Shown here: one piece after another, positions 4,294 through 8,561 of the stretch
Position numbering within the stretch: position 1 is the stretch's first letter
How the letters are laid out: the number at the start of each line of letters is the position of its first letter
Assembly: GCA_020629095.1 (NCBI GenBank)
Contig: JAHDDZ010000015.1
Location: 1,645 to 10,205 of the forward strand
Length of the DNA: 8,561 nt
Direction: 5' to 3'
Source: Candidatus Altimarinota bacterium
Lineage (GTDB): Bacteria > Patescibacteriota > Gracilibacteria > UBA4473
Made by a program: the position numbers and the translations under genes
Notes under the pieces: generated by a model
The model's input: the letters and a program-made list of their open reading frames with translations, nothing else
Told to the model about the DNA's origin: nothing
The model's database searches: none

Positions 4294-5091
4294 CTATACT
4301 CGGGTGCGGGTGTATTGCCAAATGGCCACCGGCACAAAGACGAAATAAGCAATGACAGCCAGCAGCGACGGGTTTGCGTCATATCCAAAAACCGCCTTCA
4401 AAATGGCCCCAATTCCCTCTTTTTCACTGAGGATATGCGACACATCAAACAGCGGTTTGATGATAGTCGGCATCACATTTGCCCCCTGAAACTCGACAAT
4501 GCCATGCGCCAGCAGCCCCCCCGCGATGAACAAAAGCAGCACGCCACTGAGCTGAAACACGGCTTTTTCGCTGAGCCAGGTGCTGCCGACGTATATCGCA
4601 TATGACAGCAAAACCGCCGCAACCACGCCCAGCACCGCCGCCAGCAGCGACTGTGGCGCGGCAAGCGAGACATCCAGCGCCTGAAAGAAAATGACCGTTT
4701 CGACGCCCTCGCGCACCACCGCCGCAAACGAAATGCCCGTCAGCGCCAGCAGCGTGTTGCGTTCTAATATCCCCTCGACCTGAGTGTGCATGCGGCTTCG
4801 CAGCCCCTTGGCTAGGCCTTTCATCCAAAAGACCATGTGGGTGATGAGCCCACACGCAAACAGCATTAGCGCCCCCTCATAGACCTTTTCGGTCGCGCCC
4901 CCAAACCCGCCAGCAAACCGCGCAAACCCCCACGCAAAAGCCACGCTACAGACCACTCCGGCGGCGACGCCATACCACACGTGGCGCCGTTGGCTGTGCG
5001 CGTTTAACGCCGTCAGCACCGACAAAAGAATGCCGACAACCACGCCGGCCTCCAGGCATTCGCGAAATGGGATGATAAAAGCAGACAGCAT
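4294..5091 (-). CDS. efeU: FTR1/EfeU-family iron permease
   Basis: 265 residues, close to the 276 of E. coli EfeU, with about seven hydrophobic segments. Both diagnostic iron-binding R-E-x-x-E motifs are present in membrane helices: RECLE (residues 10-14) and REGVE (127-131). The YEGALMLFACGLITHMVFWM region (71-90) is also typical. Family members import iron, in bacteria often alongside EfeO and EfeB. Neither partner is visible here, so it may work alone or with distant genes. It heads an operon with the DtxR-type regulator downstream. The ATG at 5091 follows CCCCCAAAAA, without a Shine-Dalgarno. The symbol is by family resemblance. Confidence 0.92.
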   Translation of the reverse strand: MLSAFIIPFRECLEAGVVVGILLSVLTALNAHSQRRHVWYGVAAGVVCSVAFAWGFARFAGGFGGATEKVYEGALMLFACGLITHMVFWMKGLAKGLRSRMHTQVEGILERNTLLALTGISFAAVVREGVETVIFFQALDVSLAAPQSLLAAVLGVVAAVLLSYAIYVGSTWLSEKAVFQLSGVLLLFIAGGLLAHGIVEFQGANVMPTIIKPLFDVSHILSEKEGIGAILKAVFGYDANPSLLAVIAYFVFVPVAIWQYTRTRV

Positions 5092-5094
5092 TTT

Positions 5095-5135
5095 TTGGGG
5101 GATAATTATGTGTCGAGAGCATAATATAAAAAGAA
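5095..5135. promoter_or_regulatory. Divergent promoter region with inverted repeat
   Basis: The 50-nt gap between the iron permease (-) and ATP-grasp 1 (+) is A/T-rich. ATTATG (5105-5110) and CATAAT (5120-5125) form a 6-bp inverted repeat with a 9-nt spacer. Each CATAAT reads as a -10 box, one on each strand. No good -35 is visible. The repeat is a possible operator for the DtxR-type regulator, but it does not match a known DtxR or MntR box. Confidence 0.4.
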
Positions 5136-5141
5136 TTATGT

Positions 5142-6167
5142 ATGTCTAATAAAAATCAAGGAAAACTGATATACCGCTTTCGGACTTGTAAAAAAGCCGC
5201 AGCTGAGTATTATTTCAACATGTTAAGCACCGAAAACACAGATCCTGATTTATTTAATAATTCATTGCACGTCGGGGTTTTCTTCCGCGATTTGGACGCA
5301 GAAAGCTATCCGCTGAGCACCCCAGAGTACGACCGGGCATATGCCGAACTGGCCGAGGAAATCGCTCATTTTAACGCCCAGTTTTTCATTGTTCGACACC
5401 AAAACAGCTATGTCGGAAATGGAATTTTTACGCATGGATATACGCTAAAAGACGGGTCATGGGTTCGAACAAAAAAGGTGCGCATAGACAAACTCTATGA
5501 CAAGGGCGGGTTTGTGTCAGATGATAACATGCGGGTGATAAATCATGAGTACATCGACGAGATCTGCGCCAACAAAATGAAGACCTACGCGCTGTTTTCA
5601 GGGCACTGCCCACAGACCCTTTTGGTGCAAAACGAAACCGAGTTTGAGCACTTTTTACCACAGATAACAACTGACCGAAAAGTGATAAAACCGCTGTCGG
5701 GCGAGGGCGGTCACGGGGTCAAAATTGGGACAAGCGCCGAACTGACAACCGCCCAAAAGCGCTATCCGCTGCTGCTGCAGGCGTTTATGGACACCAGCGG
5801 CGGCGTGCCCGGAACGGCCATAAATGGCATTCACGACCTGCGGGTGGTGGTGCTGGGGGGCGAGATCATCATGGCCTTTGTGCGCACGCCGCAGGCCGGC
5901 CGCCTGCAGGCAAATGTGGCACAGGGGGGGGCCATTCATTTCCTTGACTTGGGGCAAATTCCAGACAGCGCGGTGGCAGTCGTCAAGCGGGTCGACGAGC
6001 AGTTTAGTAATTATCCAAATCGGCTCTATGGCATTGATATTGGGTTTACGCCAGAGGGCGCGCAGATCATTGAACTGAACTCGCGCATTGCCCTGTGGGA
6101 GCAGGCTCGTGGCCCCGAGATGGTTTATTTTCACAAGAAGCTCGCGCACTTTCTCGTTCACTTTTAA
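5142..6167 (+). CDS. Glutathione-synthetase/RimK-like ATP-grasp ligase 1
   Basis: 341 residues. ATP-grasp marks: VIKP with K183, the glycine loop GEGGHG (187-192), HDLR (231-234), N-V-A-Q-G-G (258-263), and the metal-binding pair D299 and E311-L-N313. The family joins a carboxylate to an amine via an acyl-phosphate, as GshB and RimK do. The substrate is unknown. The N-terminal domain (HVGVFF...FIVRHQNSYVGNG) is shared with ligase 2, so the two are tandem duplicates. A second ATG at 5220 lies in TTTCAACATG, the same leader as the next two genes, and gives a start nearer to that of ligase 2. That start is a real alternative (315 residues). The next gene starts 1 nt after its stop. Confidence 0.85.
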   Translation: MSNKNQGKLIYRFRTCKKAAAEYYFNMLSTENTDPDLFNNSLHVGVFFRDLDAESYPLSTPEYDRAYAELAEEIAHFNAQFFIVRHQNSYVGNGIFTHGYTLKDGSWVRTKKVRIDKLYDKGGFVSDDNMRVINHEYIDEICANKMKTYALFSGHCPQTLLVQNETEFEHFLPQITTDRKVIKPLSGEGGHGVKIGTSAELTTAQKRYPLLLQAFMDTSGGVPGTAINGIHDLRVVVLGGEIIMAFVRTPQAGRLQANVAQGGAIHFLDLGQIPDSAVAVVKRVDEQFSNYPNRLYGIDIGFTPEGAQIIELNSRIALWEQARGPEMVYFHKKLAHFLVHF

Positions 6168-6168
6168 C

Positions 6169-7092
6169 ATGAATAATTCACAGCACATCGGGGTTTATTT
6201 TTCAGACACGGCGCCAGAGGGCAGCCCCTTTCACAAGGCGGAATATCGCCAGTCGTACCAAGAACTGAGCGAGGAAGCCGCGCGCCAGGGGGTCCAGTTT
6301 TACATCGTCCGCGGCGAAGAGTCGTATTTGGGCGACGGAAAGTTTTCGCGGTCGTGGCAGTTTGTGGGCGACAAACTGGCTGAAACAGGCGCGGTGCAGC
6401 TGGGCGCGCTCTATGACAAAGACCGTTTTTATGCCCTTGGTCACGATGATATTCCGCTGTTTAACGCGGCCAAACTGAGCCGCCGGTGTATTGATAAATC
6501 ATGGATCTATGAGCATTTTCGCAGCCTGTGCCCACAGACAAAAATGGTCAAAAACGCAGACGAACTGGCCGCGCAAGTCGCCGAGACCGAGACCGAAAAG
6601 GTGGTCGTGAAGCCGCCCGCTGGCGCTGAGGGGAAGGGCGTGCAGGTGCTGACAAAGGCCGAGGCCACCACCGCGGACGTAGATTTTCCGTGTCTGGTGC
6701 AGTCGTTTCTCGACTCTTCGGCGGGGGTGCCGGGGCTGACTGACGGCACGCACGACCTGCGCATTGCCCTGCTCAACGGGTCTCCGCTGTTTTGCTTTTT
6801 GCGCATACCGGCGCCTGGCAGCTTCTTGGCCAACATCGCCCAGGGCGGTTCGGTCACGCTGGTGCCCATTGCTGACATTCCGGCTGATGCCCTGAAATGC
6901 GCCCAGATGGTCGACCAGCACATGCGCGATGTGCCTGTGCGACTATACTCGGTAGACATGATGCTGACCCCAAACGGATGGCGACTGATCGAATTTGAGT
7001 CGAGTTTGTCGCTGCAGCAAAACGCGCGTGGACCCGTGTTTGAGAATGTAAAAAAGCAGATCGTGGCCGCAATTTCTTCACTTTGTAATTAA
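6169..7092 (+). CDS. Glutathione-synthetase/RimK-like ATP-grasp ligase 2 (paralog)
   Basis: 307 residues from the ATG at 6169. The frame is open upstream, but that lies inside ligase 1, and TTTTAACATG marks this start. It aligns with ligase 1 along its length: NNS-x-H-(I/V)-G-V at the N-terminus, FYIVRGEESYLGDG, CPQT, VVKP (K148), G-x-G-K-G loop (152-157), HDLR (195-198) and N-I-A-Q-G-G (222-227). The metal-binding E-x-N reads E275-F-E277, so the Asn ligand is replaced by Glu. It may have altered metal use, another substrate or reduced activity. Probably co-transcribed and perhaps acting in sequence with ligase 1, or as a heteromer. Confidence 0.85.
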   Translation: MNNSQHIGVYFSDTAPEGSPFHKAEYRQSYQELSEEAARQGVQFYIVRGEESYLGDGKFSRSWQFVGDKLAETGAVQLGALYDKDRFYALGHDDIPLFNAAKLSRRCIDKSWIYEHFRSLCPQTKMVKNADELAAQVAETETEKVVVKPPAGAEGKGVQVLTKAEATTADVDFPCLVQSFLDSSAGVPGLTDGTHDLRIALLNGSPLFCFLRIPAPGSFLANIAQGGSVTLVPIADIPADALKCAQMVDQHMRDVPVRLYSVDMMLTPNGWRLIEFESSLSLQQNARGPVFENVKKQIVAAISSLCN

Positions 7093-7101
7093 CTTTTCAA
7101 C

Positions 7102-7641
7102 ATGGTTTTACTCACATCTGAACCGACAAATGCCGACTTCACGGCGCCTGATTTCACCCTGCTGGAGCCAAAAACGGGCGACCAAAAAACCCTCAAAAGT
7201 GTGCAAGGCACAGCCGCCACGGTCGTGTGTTTCATCTGTAATCACTGCCCATATGTGGTCTATGTCAACCCGATGCTGCGCCAGCTGGCGACCGAGTTTG
7301 CCGACCAGGGCGTAAAATTTGTGGGCATCAACGCAAACGACGCGGCGGCGTACCCGGCCGACGCACCCGAAAAAATGGCCGTGGTAGACTATCCATTTCC
7401 CTATTTATATGACGAAACGCAGGCCACCGCCCGGGCCTATGGCGCGGTGTGCACGCCCGACTTTTTTGTGTTTGGGGGCGACATGCAACTGGCTTATCGC
7501 GGGCGACTGTGCGCGGGGTCTCCGGGCAACCTGCGACGGCTGACCGGCGACGAAATGCGCGCTGCGCTGAGCGCGATCGTCAGCAAAAACCCAGTGCCAC
7601 AGGGCAAACCGAGCATGGGGTGCAGCATCAAATGGAAATAG
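7102..7641 (+). CDS. PRX-like1 thioredoxin-fold protein (redoxin)
   Basis: 179 residues, a usual length for the family. A-P-D-F-T-L at the N-terminus, then the active-site motif C46-N-H-C49-P-Y-V after VVCFI, then YPFPYLYDETQATARAYGAVCTP with C117 before the cis-Pro, YRGR, and the typical C-terminus KPSMGCSIKWK. These mark the PRX-like1 group (cd02969) of AhpC/TSA-related proteins, thought to act as thiol oxidoreductases or peroxidases. The true reaction is not established for most members. No signal peptide, so cytoplasmic. An extra Cys (C137) lies in RLCAGS. The start at 7102 follows TTTTCAACATG, 9 nt after ligase 2. Its place behind the two ligases suggests it may use their product. Confidence 0.88.
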   Translation: MVLLTSEPTNADFTAPDFTLLEPKTGDQKTLKSVQGTAATVVCFICNHCPYVVYVNPMLRQLATEFADQGVKFVGINANDAAAYPADAPEKMAVVDYPFPYLYDETQATARAYGAVCTPDFFVFGGDMQLAYRGRLCAGSPGNLRRLTGDEMRAALSAIVSKNPVPQGKPSMGCSIKWK

Positions 7642-7691
7642 AAAAAAAGGTGGGACTCGCGGATGTAAATCGTTAAGTCCCCTGCTCTTTT
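7642..7691. terminator. Bidirectional terminator between convergent genes
   Basis: GGGACT (7652-7657) pairs with AGTCCC (7676-7681) across an 18-nt loop. On the - strand the stem is followed by ACC and T7 (A7 at 7642-7648 on +), a reasonable terminator for the gene ending at 7698. On the + strand it is followed by CTGCTCTTTTG, a weaker one for the redoxin operon. Confidence 0.55.
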
Positions 7692-7697
7692 GTCGTC

Positions 7698-8012
7698 CTA
7701 ATACGTTATGACGATCTTTTCACCATAATCATAGACAGTCTCAAGGACTATCTTTTTACGATTATAGTCAGATTGTGAGAGCTTCCGAAGAAACTCTTTT
7801 TTTTCACCTAAAGGCTTTGTGGAATGAACTTCATGTTCATTCACAATTCCATAAAAGTTTGTATTTTCATACAAAGTGTATTCTGTGTCAGCCATCAAGC
7901 CAACTAATACCGCTTTACGGGTAAATCCGTTTTGCAGCAATGCAATCCAGACAACCGCAAATACGGCTCCTGTTATGCACCCTACCACAACTCCATAACT
8001 TACTGTTATCAT
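7698..8012 (-). CDS. Small single-span membrane protein, unknown function
   Basis: 104 residues from the ATG at 8012. One N-terminal membrane span (MITVSYGVVVGCITGAVFAV, continuing through VWIALL), then a hydrophilic domain of about 75 residues, charged (EKKEFLRKLSQSDYNRKK) and ending in beta-prone YGEKIVITY. The frame is open upstream to 8153 (MCHCVQKCPQ, 151 residues) and to a TTG at 8186. However, that TTG is part of the TTGACA -35 box, the 8153 ATG lies about where transcription starts, and the extra codons include a perfect 14-bp hairpin. I prefer 8012, where hairpin, A/T-rich stretch and TATTATG repeat the leader plan of the array genes. The longer form would add a second span. No family recognised. 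Confidence 0.55.
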   Translation of the reverse strand: MITVSYGVVVGCITGAVFAVVWIALLQNGFTRKAVLVGLMADTEYTLYENTNFYGIVNEHEVHSTKPLGEKKEFLRKLSQSDYNRKKIVLETVYDYGEKIVITY

Positions 8013-8020
8013 AATAATCA

Positions 8021-8066
8021 ATTTTAGTGGCCTGCAATGCCCGATGGCGGCACAGGCCACTAAAAT
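8021..8066. repeat. Perfect 14-bp inverted repeat in the leader of the 7698-8012 gene
   Basis: ATTTTAGTGGCCTG (8021-8034) and its exact complement (8053-8066) flank an 18-nt loop in which TGCC/GGCA can also pair. It ends 9 nt upstream of the preferred start at 8012. On the - strand it would form a very stable RNA hairpin at the end of the leader. It could be a translational control element, an attenuator or the remains of a small mobile repeat. Confidence 0.75.
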
Positions 8067-8097
8067 GAATAATATCAATATAGGACGTAAAAGAGCT

Positions 8098-8111
8098 GAC
8101 CCGATTGGGTC
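8098..8111 (-). promoter_or_regulatory. Small hairpin within the same leader
   Basis: GACCC (8098-8102) and GGGTC (8107-8111) form a 5-bp stem with a 4-nt loop. On the - strand it is followed by AGCTCTTTT, which resembles a weak terminator, so the leader may attenuate transcription. Confidence 0.35.
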
Positions 8112-8157
8112 GTTTTGCGGCCACTGGGGGCATTTCTGTACACAGTGACACATTATA

Positions 8158-8186
8158 ATTTTATATTTATAATATACAAATGTCAA
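8158..8186 (-). promoter_or_regulatory. Sigma70-type promoter (- strand)
   Basis: On the - strand, TTGACA (8186-8181), a 17-nt spacer and TAAAAT (8163-8158). The predicted start is near 8151, giving a leader of about 139 nt to the ATG at 8012. Confidence 0.65.
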
Positions 8187-8188
8187 GC

Positions 8189-8216
8189 AAAAAAAGCCCC
8201 TGCTGCAGCAGGGGCT
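8189..8216 (-). terminator. Strong palindromic terminator of the 8234 gene
   Basis: A perfect palindrome: AGCCCCTGC (8195-8203), TGCA, GCAGGGGCT (8208-8216). On the - strand it is followed by T7 (A run 8189-8195 on +). It lies 17 nt after the stop at 8234. Confidence 0.9.
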
Positions 8217-8233
8217 GTTAAACTCTAGAGATC

Positions 8234-8557
8234 TTAGAAGAACATATCGGTGTCATATAAATCACATGACACATTCATCCCCTTCATAGTTGCTATGCCG
8301 TGTCTGTCAGAGATCGCTGTAATGTAATCTGTAAACCAAATCATCATATTTACTCGCATATCCGGCTGACCATCAACCGTTGCCGTTGCAAAATATGTAT
8401 AGATTTTATATCCAGAAACGCTCTCTTCCAGCTCACGACGAATCTGTACATAGAGCCGCTGGGGCTCTTTCAAATTCATCATATAATCCGCCGGACCCAC
8501 TCGTCCATTGACTGGGTACACATCCATAATGAACTCCCGATTGCTGTCTTGCAACAT
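8234..8557 (-). CDS. Unidentified small protein at the window edge (5' end uncertain)
   Basis: The frame reaches an ATG at 8557, 4 nt from the edge, with no stop beyond it, so the gene may extend outside the window. A second ATG at 8527 (MDVYPVNGRVGPADYMM) has GGGAG 6 nt upstream, one of the few Shine-Dalgarno-like sites here, and would give 97 residues. The protein mixes a helix (EPQRLYVQIRRELEESV) with beta-prone segments (YKIYTYFATATVDG; MRVNMMIWFTDYITAI), like a small alpha/beta fold. It ends YDTDMFF-TAA, with a strong terminator after it. I recognise no family and see no membrane span. Confidence 0.6.
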   Translation of the reverse strand: MLQDSNREFIMDVYPVNGRVGPADYMMNLKEPQRLYVQIRRELEESVSGYKIYTYFATATVDGQPDMRVNMMIWFTDYITAISDRHGIATMKGMNVSCDLYDTDMFF

Positions 8558-8561
8558 GGCA

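Noticed and set aside
4286..4321. TTG start for the DtxR-type regulator, 12 codons upstream
   Set aside because: It would overlap the end of the permease gene, and the added residues are not needed for the fold. The ATG at 4285 is well placed.
8067..8186. Extended N-terminus (Cys-rich, extra membrane span) of the 7698-8012 gene
   Set aside because: Its first codon is part of the -35 box, and the next ATG is at or before the predicted start of transcription. I keep 8153 only as an alternative start.
7698..8561. The last two - strand genes as a toxin-antitoxin pair
   Set aside because: They are separated by a strong terminator and a new promoter, one is a membrane protein of unknown type, and neither has a recognisable toxin or DNA-binding motif.

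Overview
The window looks like a chromosomal segment of a small-genome bacterium, most plausibly a member of the Candidate Phyla Radiation (Patescibacteria). The grounds are indirect. Promoters are sigma70-like (TTGACA or TTGCAT with TATAAT-type -10 boxes). Most start codons lack a recognisable Shine-Dalgarno sequence and follow A/T-rich leaders such as TTTCAACATG. Spacing is very tight, and there is a DUF1189-like membrane protein. TGA behaves as a stop codon. No gene gives a firm taxonomic placement.

Region 1 (1-2149) holds the end of an unidentified gene, then a tandem array of five small, mostly alpha-helical, fast-diverging genes on the + strand. The first three cistrons (A, B, C) each end in a version of Q-P/S-x-A-N-A-stop. 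A, B, C and D are each preceded by a short hairpin element followed by TACAAA and an A/T-rich stretch up to the ATG. The hairpin element also occurs once outside any coding sequence, so it is conserved as DNA or RNA rather than as peptide. The second member (B) is split by a +1 frame change at a TGA that sits just after an AAGGAG motif. Genes D and E have drifted from the pattern. A terminator-like hairpin closes the array.

Region 2 (2200-3806) has a DUF1189-like membrane protein with its own promoter. It is followed by a strong promoter driving a compact structured RNA of about 105 nt (closing stem, four hairpins, T6 end), then a further array-type gene (F) with its own hairpin leader, a strong terminator, and a tRNA promoter.

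Region 3 (3806-5091) has a CCA-encoding tRNA with anticodon CAU. On the opposite strand is a two-gene operon: an FTR1/EfeU-type iron permease followed by a DtxR/MntR-type metalloregulator, whose last codons run into the tRNA.

Region 4 (5142-7641), divergent from the iron operon, has two tandemly duplicated glutathione-synthetase/RimK-like ATP-grasp ligases and a PRX-like1 thioredoxin-fold protein with a CNHC motif. They are spaced 1 and 9 nt apart, so they are probably one transcript. Iron uptake, its regulator, two peptide-type ligases and a thiol-active protein together suggest an iron/redox module that may make and use a small thiol or peptide. That link is inference.

Region 5 (7642-8561) carries two unidentified small genes on the - strand. 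One is a single-span membrane protein behind a long leader with a perfect 14-bp inverted repeat. The other is a protein at the window edge followed by a strong palindromic terminator.
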